DNA of 64,000 bases. Origin: Nannochloris sp. 'desiccata'. Lineage: Eukaryota; Chlorophyta; Trebouxiophyceae; Chlorellales; Chlorellaceae. This document shows, one piece after another, positions 33,277-43,703 of this stretch. The notes under the pieces were generated by a model, which did no database searches, was not told the origin of the DNA, and saw only the letters and a list, made by a program, of their open reading frames with translations. The position numbers and the translations under genes are program-made. The stretch is from contig JAGTXX020000006.1 of NCBI GenBank assembly GCA_019044685.2, positions 1,507,501-1,571,500 of the forward strand, written 5' to 3'. Position 1 is the stretch's first letter; each line of letters starts with the position of its first letter.

Positions 33277-35079
33277 ATGTTGCTGGCTGCCCCACCCAAT
33301 GCGAGAATCCAAGCTAGTGTGCCATCCTACAGCATATGTGGACCATCTACTTTGCGTCCATTTCTGCTAAAAGCAAAAGCAACTTTGAGAGCAGGGAATG
33401 GACCAATGATTGTGCAGGCGGGGCTGTTTGCTCCCAAAGTCGCCCCGCCACCCCCACAAGATCCTTTCTACAACAGAGTTACTGAGCTGGATTATTTCAA
33501 AGAGAAGTTCAGCGGAGAAGTTGGTTTCGTTACTGTGCTAGTTGGGCCTCGTAATTGTGGGAAGTCGGTGAGTTCTGCTTTCCTTTGCTGGTCTGCCTTG
33601 CCCGGGCAACGACGACGTGTTCTCTCTCTCTCTTTTTCTTCTTCTAGATTCGTTCAAACATAGTTCTTACAATAGCTTTCTATTCATTTTTTCCTGCAGA
33701 GATTGTTGAAGGAGCTTCTTCGACAGTATGAGCAGCAGAATATTGGGCCATTGTTCCTGTACATCAACAGCCGCAAAACACCGGTGCGTAGTCCAGACGA
33801 GGTCTCCAAGGCGCTTGTCAGTAAACTAGATTCTCGGAAAATTGAAAGAATTAAAATATCCATAGGCCGGAATCGTTTCATATCGCTGTTGACTTCCCTG
33901 AAGATTAAAGTCAAGTTGTCGTCGTCTCTTCCATTTTTTAAGAGTGATCTTGAGGCAGAACTGGCAAAGGAATTGAGAGAGGATGAGGGAAAATTGGAGC
34001 CTACGATCAACAAGTTCGACAAAATTTTAGAGGCTTTGCAACCGCTGCCCAGGAAGCCTGTGATCGTTATAGGTACGATGCAAACGTATGCAAAAAGCAA
34101 CACTGAGTTTTCGGCGATGCTGTTGATATTTTTTAATTTTTACGTTCCGCTCCAACTAGCTCTTTCTAATAAATATGTCACTTGCAGATGAGGCAAATGA
34201 CCTCATGGACTGGAAGGAGCCAGATCCTTTGCAGCCAGAGCTGAAACAAGTGCTCAGCTTTTTAGTTTCCATTTCGAAAGAGGATCGCCTAGCCCACGTG
34301 ATCTTGGCCACTTCTGACTATTTCCTTGCTAATTGGCTAACCCAGGGTAGGTTGCATTTACGTTCGTTGCCCGTTTTTCTGTTCAAAAAAAACTTAACGT
34401 TTTTTTCTTTCCCTTTGCAGTTGGGATGACCGAGGACAAGTTTCGAGTAAAGGTCCTTGGAGATCTAACTAAAGAGGAAGCTGAGAAGTTTATGTATGGT
34501 GATGGTGTTGCGGGAGGTTGGCGTGGTATCGTCAATGACTCTTTCAAAACGAAGGAGGATCTAGCTAATGCAAAAGATCAGTGGTCCGAAATTTATCAGC
34601 GGTGCGGCGGTAATATTGGACTGTTGAAGCAGTGTGTGGCAGAAGCAAGGGATTTGAAGGGGGATTGGGGTTCTGCGTTGCAAGAAGTTGTGGCAGGCCC
34701 TCTTGGTGCAGTTGAGCGAGGTTTCAAACCCGAAGTATACATTCAGAAAGGCGGCGAGGACCCTCTCTGGACTGATGTTCAATGGAAGATGGTGCTGGAG
34801 CGCATTACCACATCGCCGCAGCACGCTGTGCTGGCAAGTGAGATAGAGGAAGAGTTGGGAAAGGGAAGTGAAAAGAAGGGCTCTGAAATTCTTTTGTCCA
34901 TGGTCAAGTACAATTTGCTGGCATTGCGTCCTCCCTCTACCCTTGCACGTGATCTGCCCCAGGAGGCGTATGAAAATGACGGGGTAATTGAAACGGTGGT
35001 GACCTTGCCATTGCCAGCTCACGTTTGGGCTGCAAAAGCCGTGCTCAAAAGAATGAAGGCTAAAGAAGGTAAAAATTGA
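33277..35079 (+). CDS. Archaeal-type (ATPase_2-like) P-loop ATPase, probably organelle-targeted
   Basis: Four exons, 33277-33567, 33700-34072, 34188-34346 and 34421-35079, join in frame to 493 aa. Residues 1-60 resemble a transit peptide. DPFYNRVTELDYFKEKF then VLVGPRNCGKSRLLKELL (Walker A, split by intron 1) and KPVIVIDEANDLMDW (Walker B, created by the exon 2-3 join) match the ATPase_2 family (PF01637), which is best known from Archaea. A winged-helix-like C-terminal part follows (HAVLASEIEEELGKGSEKKGSEILLSMVKYNLL). Function in algae is unknown to me. The gene stands alone inside a repeat island. The start codon is the first in-frame ATG. Confidence 0.72.
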
Positions 35080-35468
35080 GACCCTCAGCTTTAAATGAAT
35101 GTTTTGATTGATAAAGAGATGATTTTGTAGAGTTTTTATAAGGCGGGGATGGTTTTTGAATGTCAACCCTGCTTGGTTGCCCCTGCTCTTTTTTTAATTT
35201 TGTTAGTGCATCTTTTAATAATGAATAAATAATTAGCATTACGTTAACGGTTCATGTAAATAAAACATATGAATTGCTTTGATCCTGGGTCGGTGAGGCT
35301 GTGGGTTTCCGTCGCAGGGTCGGCGGCGACGGTTTATTGGGGGCAGGGAGGCGGCCAGCAGTCGGGAACAGCTGTGGCCTAGCTGAAGCGTGATGGGTAC
35401 TATCTGCCTGTATGCTGATAAGGGTGGCAAGCTGACGAAGCGAGAGGATCACCAATCAAAGATCGCTG

Positions 35469-35514
35469 ATACCAAAGATCATTCTTCATTTAAAACTTTT
35501 CGTGCTCCATGGCA
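35469..35514 (-). repeat. Dispersed repeat, inverted partner of 32315-32360
   Basis: Reverse complement of 32315-32360 with one mismatch over 46 bases. Confidence 0.9.
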
Positions 35515-35540
35515 CCAGGGTTTCGCAGGCGTAATAAAAA

Positions 35541-35616
35541 TAGTCCTGCGGACGTATCTCTGGACTAATTAACAAAAGTCTCTCCATGTCTCTCCTTGTC
35601 TCTGAGAGCCTAAATA
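35541..35616 (+). repeat. Dispersed repeat, direct partner of 32911-32975
   Basis: Shares TAGTCCTGCGGA at the start and TCTCTGAGAG.CTAAATA at the end with the upstream copy, and carries short insertions between. Confidence 0.75.
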
Positions 35617-35820
35617 ATTGTCTCTCAAGCAGAAGACTTTTGAAAAGTTTTCAGCTTCTCCTGGCTTTTCACAGATGGCCGCAAATAACTTGTGAGTCAC
35701 TTGACAGCAAGAGAGCTATTTCACCGATCACACCTAAATAATCGTCTACACAGTTAAAAAAACAAAAACAAAGGACCCCGGTGAGAGGTGACTAAAGGGC
35801 TGAAACTGGTTGGCTTGCGC

Positions 35821-36091
35821 TCGAGGGCGTCCCCGTGGGTCCGGAAGAGGAACTGGCGCCTACATGCCTACTGGGAATAGCAGAGGACGTCCTTTGGGTA
35901 GTAAGTCTAAGCGTCACGGTTTTTAATCATGTTCCTCTCTGAGGCGGTGAATATTTTGTGGCGTCGACGGCGTTTTTGGCTGTGTTTTTCCATATTCCTA
36001 TCTTAAAAGAACTGTTTTACAAATATATTTTCTCTATTATTATCTGAATCAGTTTTCTGGCAGCAGAATATATTCATATGTTAAAGGCTGT

Positions 36092-36164
<73 letters not shown>
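35821..36164 (+). mobile_element. 5'-truncated RTE-like LINE with (GA)n tail
   Basis: A 9-base direct repeat, GGCTTGCGC, lies at 35812-35820 and 36165-36173 and brackets the segment. Inside, the frame from the left edge reads RGRPRGSGRGTGAYMPTG...GRPLGSKSKRHGF then stop. This matches in style and spacing the Arg/Gly-rich C-terminus of the LINEs at 56823 and 58601. The 3' UTR ends with TGGCAGCAGA...TAAAGGCTGTAA, clearly similar to the 3' end of those LINEs. It is followed by a (GA)n tail. It is therefore a third, diverged family member reduced to 344 bases. Confidence 0.7.
36094..36164 (+). repeat. (GA)n microsatellite forming the LINE 3' tail
   Basis: About 35 GA units follow the conserved TAAAGGCTGTAA end and lie inside the target-site duplication, so they belong to the inserted element rather than to the target. 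Confidence 0.85.
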
Positions 36165-36166
<2 letters not shown>

Positions 36167-36178
36167 CTTGCGCCATCT

Positions 36179-36201
36179 GAGAATTTTGCTAGAAAATTCT
36201 C
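36179..36201. repeat. Short hairpin (9-bp stem)
   Basis: GAGAATTTT, loop GCTAG, AAAATTCTC. It lies just beyond the stop codon of the minus-strand LINE frame and could be its 3' UTR hairpin; this is inference. Confidence 0.6.
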
Positions 36202-36232
36202 ATAAACCAGCTAATTGCCCTATTTTAATTAT

Positions 36233-37138
36233 TTACCCAACACCGGATCTTCCTTGCTGTGCATGTTCCTTCCATTTAAGATATCTAAACGTTTTAATCG
36301 TTGTGTAATTAGTGTTGCACGTGTGCATTTGTAGTTTAGAAATTAATTTTTTTATTGGCCCGTTCTCAATGCCTAGTTTTGTTAACGTCGTCCTTAGGGT
36401 GTTAGTGATGCACCCTGAGTAGGTCAATATGATTGGAATAACCTCTATTGTCCATCCTTTTGTTCTTAGAAATTCAGCGTGGGCAGCGTGCTGATTTAGT
36501 TTTCTTTCGAAGGTGGCAGCGGTGAAGCCGTCGGCAGTGTAGCTGATTTCTAAAAAGATTGCTTTCTTTTTCTCTGGGGGTGGTGTATTATTGACTTCCG
36601 TTGGCGTTAGTTCTGGGAATATGATGATATCTGGTTTTGATATCATCTGGTGTTTTAGGGCTTCTGCCGACCTTTTTCTGGGTAGAAGGTTCCTTGAGAT
36701 TTTGTCTAGTGATTTTTCCACCGTCTCGGCGTCGGCAAATATTGCTATGTTTCCTTTTTTGCTATCTTTGATTGTGCGTAGGATTAAGCCTGCAGCTTTG
36801 CCGTGTCTTTTGATCTTGATTTTGTGCATTAGTGTGTGTGAGCAGCCTCCCATTATGTGGCCTTGGGTTTCTCTTTTGTTGCTGGTGCAAACTGTGCATC
36901 GTTGATGTTGTTCCCCCTCTGCTGAGCTGCTGGCTTGATTCAGCTGCGATGTAAGGTGCGTTGTGTAGAGGTTCCTCATTCTGAGTTTGCATGCTAGGCT
37001 CTTGTTTGGTTGTGGTATTTTCTGGTTCTGTAGGATTGAGGTGTCGAGGCTTGTGTTGAAGTCTCGTTGTAAGTTTCCATTATCTTGGAGCAGATCATTT
37101 ATCTTTTTTGGATTGTTGGTTAGTGTTTGGTATTCTAT
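36233..37138 (-). mobile_element. 3' part of a LINE with restriction-like endonuclease, copy 2
   Basis: The minus-strand frame is open from about 37138 to a stop at 36233-36235 (about 300 codons). It has a basic segment, then CTVCTSNKRETQGHIMGGCSH (zinc knuckle) and the nuclease pattern KPDIIIFPEL, AIFLEISYTADG and a Lys/His-containing helix (FERKLNQHAAH), ending IEVIPIILTYSGCI and GVG-stop. In R2-type LINEs the same order follows the reverse transcriptase. The reverse transcriptase itself is missing: upstream of 37138 the frame has a stop. The 472 bases 36531-37002 are shared almost exactly with copy 1. Confidence 0.7.
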
Positions 37139-37803
37139 CTAAACTCTATTTTAGGCGTAGAAATAGGCCGTCCTCCTGCACCTAGCATAGCAAGAATGAA
37201 TGGGACAGTCTATCCTTTGCTGCTTTACCCCTGCAGGGCCCTGCCGACCACAGTCTTTCACCTTGAGGGCAAATCTCCACTGCTTTTCACCTGTCCTGAT
37301 TGAAGGAAAGGCGTGCACGTGGTACACACGCGACTCGTGCTTCGTATACTTACAGCACACAGAGCAAAAGGTACTTTTCAAGCGGGAAGAATGCTCTTAT
37401 TTCGAGATTTCGATTATGGAATTGACCGTTTGGAGAGGTAGCGTCCACACAAATCATGCTGGGCCTGCAATACCAAGAAGCACGCAATGCAGTGTCTATG
37501 AGTGCAGATGCAAACATGCGGGTTTGGTGGATTTCGGGCATTTGCTACCTGGACAAATTAAGAAGATAATATGAAAGACCGACACATATCGGCATACACG
37601 TCCGGACATTTTTGATACGTTGAACTCTACATTAAAAGCGTTCTTTAAATGGACTATGAGGTCATGTACGTATGGATCTAGATGGAGATATGGACAGGAG
37701 ATCGACTAAAATAAATAAAATAAAAGAACCCCAAGGGGGTGACTTAAGGGATCGTGAGAAGCACCAAGCTTCAGGCCACCCCTATATAGATGTAAACATG
37801 TAA
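37139..37803. other. Spacer between two LINE remnants
   Basis: Open frames exist on both strands (for example 37200-37574 on +, 124 codons, Cys-rich). None has a recognisable family signature or a neighbour that explains it. Decayed retroelement sequence is the likeliest content. Confidence 0.35.
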
Positions 37804-38451
37804 TTAGCCTACACCAGTAGGCGAAAGGAGGTGAGTGCGGAGTTGAGTTAAGAGTTTATACCTTGTAAGAAGGATACTTGAGTTGTAATTAAGAATTTGG
37901 AGTTGAATTGACTTGAGGAGAGAGTTGATTGCATGGGTTGTCAAGCCACAATCAGTTAAGAAGGTTCTAAATGAGGTTGTGACGCAGCCAGAGTGCGTGA
38001 AGACAATAGGATAGAGTTTGGGCTTCCAGCCAAGAGTTTGGAGGTGAGTAAAGTAGGGGTTGTGGTGGTCCAGTTTTTGTTGGAATCTTTCTTTGACTTT
38101 GATATCGTCGGTGATGGTGAAGTCAATAAGAATGATATGTTTATCGCGTGCTGTTGGGGTAAAGAGGGCATTGGTGGCGTCAGTGCTAGCTGGTTCCTGC
38201 GGGGGAGTTGCTGCGCTATCGATTTTGGGAAAGATTAGAATGTCTGGGAGGCTTGTCGGTTTAGTGTTGCCGTTGGCGTCAATGGTTGTAGGTGCTTGCG
38301 GGTACCAAGGAATGTGCTCTGTGGCTCTTGCTGTGCGTTCTCCGCCTTCAGCATCAACAAAGATGAAGATGACTATATTAAGATAGCAGCAGAGGTGAAG
38401 AAACTTTACAGATTTTGGGGCGGAGTCCTCCTCCAAAGATGAAGGGTTCAA
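37804..38451 (-). mobile_element. 3' part of a second family of endonuclease LINE
   Basis: The minus-strand frame of 215 codons has LPDILIFPKI, then HIILIDFTITDD, a QKLDHH helix, LGWKPKLYPIVFTHSGCVT and a C-terminal GVG-stop. Each element has a counterpart in the same order in the copy at 36233-37138, but the sequence is clearly diverged, so it is a different family. No zinc knuckle or reverse transcriptase is present upstream. It ends only 76 bases before the MenG start codon. Confidence 0.6.
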
Positions 38452-38527
38452 GGAGGAACTAGAGAAGCGATTTTCAAAACAATATATTATTGGTAATCAA
38501 TGAAGTGTATGTAAACGCATAAAAACC

Positions 38528-39433
38528 ATGTTAGGAAGCACATCTGCACCAAGGATTGTAAATTTGCAATCACATGTATCAGATGCCAAACCAGTAGTTT
38601 CAAGCTACGTTTCTAGCACCCCAGGAAACAAAATACCCACAAGGTTAAGGCTATTGCGTCCGATTGCCGCGAGTAGCACAGGAGAATCATCTACTGAAAG
38701 ATTTTTCCAACAGGGAGCTGAAGGTGCCGCACGTGAACAACTATTCAGCACAATATCCCCAGTTTACGACGAGCTTAATGACCAATTGAGCTTTGGAATG
38801 CATAAAGTCTGGAAGCGAATGACTGTAAAATGGAGCGGCGCGGCTCCAGGCTGCTCTGCTTTAGACGTCTGCTGCGGCAGCGGTGACATCGCTATGATCT
38901 TAGCGGAAGTGGTGGGTCGTAGTGGAAGCGTTGTTGGGTTAGATTTCTCAGGACCCATGCTAGATGACGCTGCAGTTCGAGAAGCCTCGAAACGCAACTC
39001 CAATGGCGGTGCTGCTGCGCCTGCTGTGCAATGGATTCAAGGCGACGCTATGGACCTCCCATTTGAAGAAGGCACCTTTGATGCTGCAACCATGGGCTAT
39101 GGCTTACGTAATGTAGCAAATATCCCAAAAGCGCTTTCTGAATTGCATAGGGTGCTTCGTCCAGGCTGTAGAGCTGCTATTCTAGATTTCAATAATAGCC
39201 AAGATGGACTTGTGGATGGCGCTCAAGAATGGTTTCTAGAAAATTTAGTTGTTCCCGCTGCTGATGCTAAGGGAGTCGGTGATGAATACAGGTATTTGAG
39301 GCCATCGATTAAGAATTTCCCTCAGGGGAAGGCGCAAGAAAGGTTGGCGCTGGAGGCGGGGTTTAAGAAAGCAAAACATTTCGAAATTGGATTTGGGTTG
39401 ATGGGTTGCCTTGTGGTTTTAAAACATTCCTAA
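38528..39433 (+). CDS. menG: Demethylphylloquinone/2-phytyl-1,4-naphthoquinone methyltransferase, plastid
   Basis: This is an intronless ORF of 301 aa. Residues 1-55 form a Ser/Thr-rich chloroplast transit peptide. The UbiE/MenG core then starts with FSTISPVYDELNDQLSFGMH, followed by LDVCCGSGDIAMILAE (AdoMet loop), VGLDFSGPML, QGDAMDLPFEEGTFDA, GYGLRNV and LHRVLRPG. The extra EYRYLRPSIKNFPQG block near the C-terminus fits the plastid MenG (At1g23360) better than mitochondrial COQ5. The enzyme performs the last methylation of phylloquinone, the electron carrier of photosystem I. Confidence 0.93.
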   Translation: MLGSTSAPRIVNLQSHVSDAKPVVSSYVSSTPGNKIPTRLRLLRPIAASSTGESSTERFFQQGAEGAAREQLFSTISPVYDELNDQLSFGMHKVWKRMTVKWSGAAPGCSALDVCCGSGDIAMILAEVVGRSGSVVGLDFSGPMLDDAAVREASKRNSNGGAAAPAVQWIQGDAMDLPFEEGTFDAATMGYGLRNVANIPKALSELHRVLRPGCRAAILDFNNSQDGLVDGAQEWFLENLVVPAADAKGVGDEYRYLRPSIKNFPQGKAQERLALEAGFKKAKHFEIGFGLMGCLVVLKHS

Positions 39434-40092
39434 AGAGGAAAATCAGTTTACATGCCTGTTTGGGAGGCGAAAAGTACTCTAAACATGATCTCTACAATGG
39501 CGTCGAGGAGACGGATCTACCACCAATGCATATTCTCCTTAAAAATCGGCATTATACAGCACTTATAGAGGCCAAATAGGAGGCTTCTATCATTAGTGAG
39601 TTGAACTTGTTCAGGTTTGGCCAATCAAAACAGAAAAAGACTGAAAGAATTGACATTTTAGTTGAGGCAGCAGCAGCGGCAACTGTGGGATGACGGGGGT
39701 CATTAAAGTATCTCAATGGCATTTTATTTTTATTTTTTTTTGCACAGGCAGCTTCATGTAAGGTATAGAAGATGTTTAAAATACCAAACAAGGGCAATAG
39801 AGCTGTTTTCTACAGTTGCACTTTCTCAGGATAGGAAAGGTTATGCTGAGGACACCTCCCTCCCCCTAGTGGGTGACACAGGTGTAGCGATTGCCATTAA
39901 CGCCCACGCAGGGCATGTAAAAAAAATAAAGTGATTACCCTTTATTCAGACTAATTTTGTACTCAAATATTTCTGTTAATCGGGTGAACTAAAAATATAT
40001 GACAGCAAATTGATCAATCCACCAATTTTGAGGGGGGGGGGGGGAAATCAACAAATACTATTAATAAAACGTATTTTATCAAATAAAATGTA
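39434..40092. other. Intergenic tract between MenG and lipoyl synthase (convergent)
   Basis: 659 bases separate two convergent stop codons. The tract has T-rich and A-rich runs and a G homopolymer of about 13 at 40031-40043. No gene was recognised; it should hold both 3' UTRs. Confidence 0.5.
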
Positions 40093-41259
40093 TTATGCCA
40101 CCGCTGCCGAAGCTGCTTCCTTCTCTTTATTCCTCAACACATTATTCAAAAAGAACTCTCCAGCCCTATAACTCGACCTCACCAAGGGCCCAGATGCTAC
40201 ATACAAGAAACCCATTTCTTCTGCTGCTGTCTGGTACCTTTCAAACGCCTCTGGGGTCACATACTCATCAACAGCCATATGTCTCTTCGTAGGTCTCATG
40301 TATTGCCCTAGAGTCACCACGTCAACACCACGTTCTCTCAAAGCTCGCATAGTATCCAAAACTTCCTCTGGAGTCTCTCCACAGCCCACCATGATTGAAC
40401 TTTTTGTGATTTTGGCACCAAATTCTTTAGCGGCTTTAAGGACGGCTAAGGTTTGATCCCATCCTGCTCGTCTATCACGTACAGAGCCTTGTAACCGTTG
40501 TACAGTTTCGATATTATGAGCAAATACGTCTAATCCACTGGTAGCTACTTGCTGAATAAGATCTCTTTGACCCTGGAAATCTGGGACAAGGGCCTCTACT
40601 AATAAACGCCCTTCGGTCTTTTCTTTCAAATGTCTGATCGTTTTGGCGATATGAGCGGCACCCATATCAGGGAGATCGTCTCTATCGACAGAAGTGAGGA
40701 CGACGTAATCTATTCCCCAGGCTGCGATGGCTTTTGCGGTGTTTTCGGGCTCGTTAGGGTCAAGAGGTGGCGGGGCTCGGGAGGTTTTTACAGCACAGAA
40801 TCTACATCCACGTGTACATGTATCTCCCATAAGCATGATAGTGGCAGTTGCTGCATGGCCATCTTTACCACCCCAGCATTCACCAATATTAGGGCATTTT
40901 GCTTCTTCGCACACTGTTGATAAATTCAGTTCTCGAAGTTTATTGCGGATGTCGGAGAACTTTTCACCACCTGGGATGGTTCTTTTTAGCCATTCTGGCT
41001 TGCGAGCGCGTTCTTTGGGTTTAGGAGCATAGACTGAGTAATCAGACAAGTCTGTTCCGCGGATAAAATCGCCTAAATCTGGGCCATTTGTGAGACGGTC
41101 TCTCAAGGCGCTGACCGCTGCAGCAGAGGAAGGACCAGGGCCAACAGCAGCGGGAACAGCCTCAGGAGCTGCTTGGCTGAATGCACGTGCTAGGGGTTGG
41201 CTGCCTTCTACAGCTGCAATGCCGCTCTGGCGACGAAGAAGAGCGTGTGCTGCACGCAT
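40093..41259 (-). CDS. LIP1: Lipoyl synthase, mitochondrial type
   Basis: This is a single-exon ORF of 388 aa, normal length for a precursor. The first 35 residues are Arg/Ala-rich and acid-poor, as in mitochondrial presequences. The auxiliary iron-sulfur cluster motif [12 protein letters not shown] and the radical-SAM motif [10 protein letters not shown] are both intact. [14 protein letters not shown] and [10 protein letters not shown] follow, and the conserved C-terminal Arg-Ser-Ser-Tyr is present. The enzyme inserts two sulfurs into octanoyl groups on lipoate-dependent proteins. Plastid isoforms exist in plants; the presequence and motif spacing look mitochondrial, but this is not certain. 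Confidence 0.94.
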   Translation of the reverse strand: MRAAHALLRRQSGIAAVEGSQPLARAFSQAAPEAVPAAVGPGPSSAAAVSALRDRLTNGPDLGDFIRGTDLSDYSVYAPKPKERARKPEWLKRTIPGGEKFSDIRNKLRELNLSTVCEEAKCPNIGECWGGKDGHAATATIMLMGDTCTRGCRFCAVKTSRAPPPLDPNEPENTAKAIAAWGIDYVVLTSVDRDDLPDMGAAHIAKTIRHLKEKTEGRLLVEALVPDFQGQRDLIQQVATSGLDVFAHNIETVQRLQGSVRDRRAGWDQTLAVLKAAKEFGAKITKSSIMVGCGETPEEVLDTMRALRERGVDVVTLGQYMRPTKRHMAVDEYVTPEAFERYQTAAEEMGFLYVASGPLVRSSYRAGEFFLNNVLRNKEKEAASAAVA

Positions 41260-41801
41260 TTTAAAATCCTAGTGTGGGTGATCCTCCAAAGTAATTAATA
41301 TGGATTGCAAGGGAAGGGATCCTCTGTGTCGCTATCTAAGGTTGCTTAAGGTTGCCTTGATGATGCAAATTACGATCAACGATAAATGCGCGTGCTCAAG
41401 AGCTTAAATTCGGTCTTATCGGGCGATATGAGGCTTCGAAGGCGAAGAAAATTTCTTCAAAATCAGAACATATGGCAGAGCATTGTGGCGGCCTTCAAAA
41501 GTCGAGAAAATTGGTGACCATCATCTTTCTCCAATATATCGGAAACCTTTAGAATAATGCACTAAATTCATCAAGGGTGAGTGCGGCATATTTCTTTCAC
41601 CTGCAGATGCAATGATACATGCAAATGCAACTTCGGACTGGTCCGCATCATACTCCTTGACATTTAACCGTCAAATCAGGCTATCTAACATTTATTCATA
41701 CCGAATTAATGCAGGAATACTGACGCCCTGGAACTAGTTTCACTAGACTAATCAATTCATTCCCCAGGCGGCTGTTTGAGATTTAAAAGCATACTCTCAA
41801 A
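41260..41801. promoter_or_regulatory. Divergent intergenic region, lipoyl synthase / UTP6
   Basis: 542 bases lie between two divergent start codons and must contain both promoters. No ORF, repeat or defined motif was recognised. Confidence 0.35.
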
Positions 41802-43703
41802 ATGGCCGACACTGTGCGCCGCGTTTTAGAGGAGATGGTTCCAGAGTTGGAGGATTTAGAACAACGTGGCTATTTTAATAAAAACGAAATCAAACAAATT
41901 GTTCAAAAGAGACAAGATTTTGAGTACAATCTGCGTCGCCGTGCCGCCCTCAAAGCAGACTTTCTTAGGTACATTGAATACGAAAATAAACTAGAAAGAC
42001 TGCGCCAAATCCGCCGGAAACAGCGTAGTATTGATGGACCGTCGACTTTAGCAGATCATTGCATTGTACGGCGAACTCATTTCATTTTTGAGAGAGCTCT
42101 TCGGAAATTTCGAGGTGATTTGTCATTATGGTCCCGCTGGTTAAAATTTTGCCAAGATTCAAAAAGTACTAGACAAATCTCCCGTGTACTTACTCGTGCA
42201 TTACAACTGCACCCAAATTGCGCTTCTTTGTGGACCTATGCTGCTGCTTGGGAGTTTGAGCATAATGCAAACGCTGTTGCAGCTCGAGCATTGATGCAAC
42301 GAGGTATACGTATGTGTAAAGATGCCCCATCGCTGTGGCATGAGTATTTTAGGATGGAATTGTTGTATGCGGCACGATTAGTTGCTCGAAGACAAGTGCT
42401 AGGCCTTACAATCGACAAGGATACCGATATTGGGGCGACGATGACTAGTGACCAAGATGCAGCTGCAGCCTTGGTTTTAAAAGGAGCTGTTGCTAAGGTA
42501 GTTTATAACAGCGCCATAGATACAATTAGAGATTCTTTAGAATTTCGTGCTGGATTTTTAGAGGTGCTACAGTCAGTAGAGCTGCCTGCCAAGGAGGAAT
42601 TAGAAACCTTTATTTTAAATGACATTGCAGCTGTCTTTGAGAACACCCCTGGGGCAGTCGCTTTACAGGCGCGACGTGCTATGGCTGCCGCAGCTTTACG
42701 AGAACAGGAGGATACAGAAGCGCAAGACGAAGGGATGTCATTACATGCTATTCAAGCTGGTCTAGAGGTCTTTTCTTCCTCTCTCCAAGAATCCTCATCA
42801 CGAGAATTATATGATAAACTGATTGAATATCTCGAAGAACACATCCAAACTGCACTTGAATGGAGAAATACTACTAGTCAATCAGGACAAATAGCTGCAG
42901 TGTTGGTACAAGAGTGTATTAAAGTGATAACGGAAGCAAAAGAAAGTGGACATGCTTCGCCTCAAGCTGTGCTGACGCTGACTCGAGCTCACTTGCGATT
43001 AGGTCAGCTCAATGAAGCTTTACAAGCAGCAGGAGGAGTAAAAATAGCTGCTTTAGAGAGGCAGCATATGGGTCTACATGCCACCACAGCAAGTCTGTCG
43101 GGCACAGCAGGCACAGCAGCAGCACCGACAGCTGCTGTTTTAGAAAAAGCATTACGCGAGTCTTTTAATGGAGGAAGACGTGTTGAATTATGGTATACTG
43201 CATTACGTATTGCCGTTGCAAGTAACGAACCTTTAGAAACGTTCGGAAAGCTTCTAATTGAGCAGCAAAGTGGCTCTGCAAAAGGTCCAGTCCAAAACGG
43301 AATGGGCGGGGCAGCTGCTGCTTTGTTCACAGCCATGTGGACCACTGCAGGGCCCAAGAGCGCTCGTAAATTCTACACATCTTTATTTAAAGTGCCATCA
43401 CCTGGTGGGGAGCTTGTACACGCAATTCTGGATGCTGAGCTGGCACTTCTTCAAGCTGCTGGAAGCAGTGGGGTTGACGGGGGTGGCAGCTCGTCTTCTT
43501 GTCTTTCTTTAGCAAAGATTCGGGACGTCTTTGAAGCCGGAGTCGCTGCCCATGGACATGCCGATGAAGATCTTTGGCTTAGGTATTTAAAATTTGAGCA
43601 AATGCATGATAGTGGGAAGAAAGCAGGAACGATTCATTGGAGAGCAGTCAAGGCATTAGAGGCGCCTGATGCGTTTGTGGCAAGAGCCTCATTTGATAGA
43701 TAG
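41802..43703 (+). CDS. UTP6: U3 snoRNP-associated protein UTP6
   Basis: This is an intronless ORF of 633 aa. The N-terminus (MADTVRRVLEEMVPELEDLEQRGYFNKNEI followed by VQKRQDFEYNLRRR) is the UTP6 signature. HAT (half-TPR) helical repeats follow: FERALRKFRGDLSLWSRWLKF, RALQLHPNCASLWTYAAAWE and MQRGIRMCKDAPSLWHEYFRM. UTP6 belongs to the UTP-B complex of the small-subunit processome, acting in 18S rRNA maturation in the nucleolus. Confidence 0.94.
   Translation: MADTVRRVLEEMVPELEDLEQRGYFNKNEIKQIVQKRQDFEYNLRRRAALKADFLRYIEYENKLERLRQIRRKQRSIDGPSTLADHCIVRRTHFIFERALRKFRGDLSLWSRWLKFCQDSKSTRQISRVLTRALQLHPNCASLWTYAAAWEFEHNANAVAARALMQRGIRMCKDAPSLWHEYFRMELLYAARLVARRQVLGLTIDKDTDIGATMTSDQDAAAALVLKGAVAKVVYNSAIDTIRDSLEFRAGFLEVLQSVELPAKEELETFILNDIAAVFENTPGAVALQARRAMAAAALREQEDTEAQDEGMSLHAIQAGLEVFSSSLQESSSRELYDKLIEYLEEHIQTALEWRNTTSQSGQIAAVLVQECIKVITEAKESGHASPQAVLTLTRAHLRLGQLNEALQAAGGVKIAALERQHMGLHATTASLSGTAGTAAAPTAAVLEKALRESFNGGRRVELWYTALRIAVASNEPLETFGKLLIEQQSGSAKGPVQNGMGGAAAALFTAMWTTAGPKSARKFYTSLFKVPSPGGELVHAILDAELALLQAAGSSGVDGGGSSSSCLSLAKIRDVFEAGVAAHGHADEDLWLRYLKFEQMHDSGKKAGTIHWRAVKALEAPDAFVARASFDR

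Larger units (their letters stand above)
35080..35811. other. Repeat-containing intergenic tract
   Basis: This contains the ATPase 3' UTR and the second copies of two dispersed repeats. No coding frame was recognised. Confidence 0.45.

Noticed and set aside
36094..36164. LINE insertion into a pre-existing microsatellite target
   Set aside because: The repeat lies inside the target-site duplication, which points to an element tail.
36078..36308. ORF made of alternating Arg-Glu
   Set aside because: It is only the translation of the (GA)n tail.
37200..37574. 124-codon Cys-rich ORF as a gene
   Set aside because: No family signature, opposing open frames on the other strand, and it sits between retroelement remnants.
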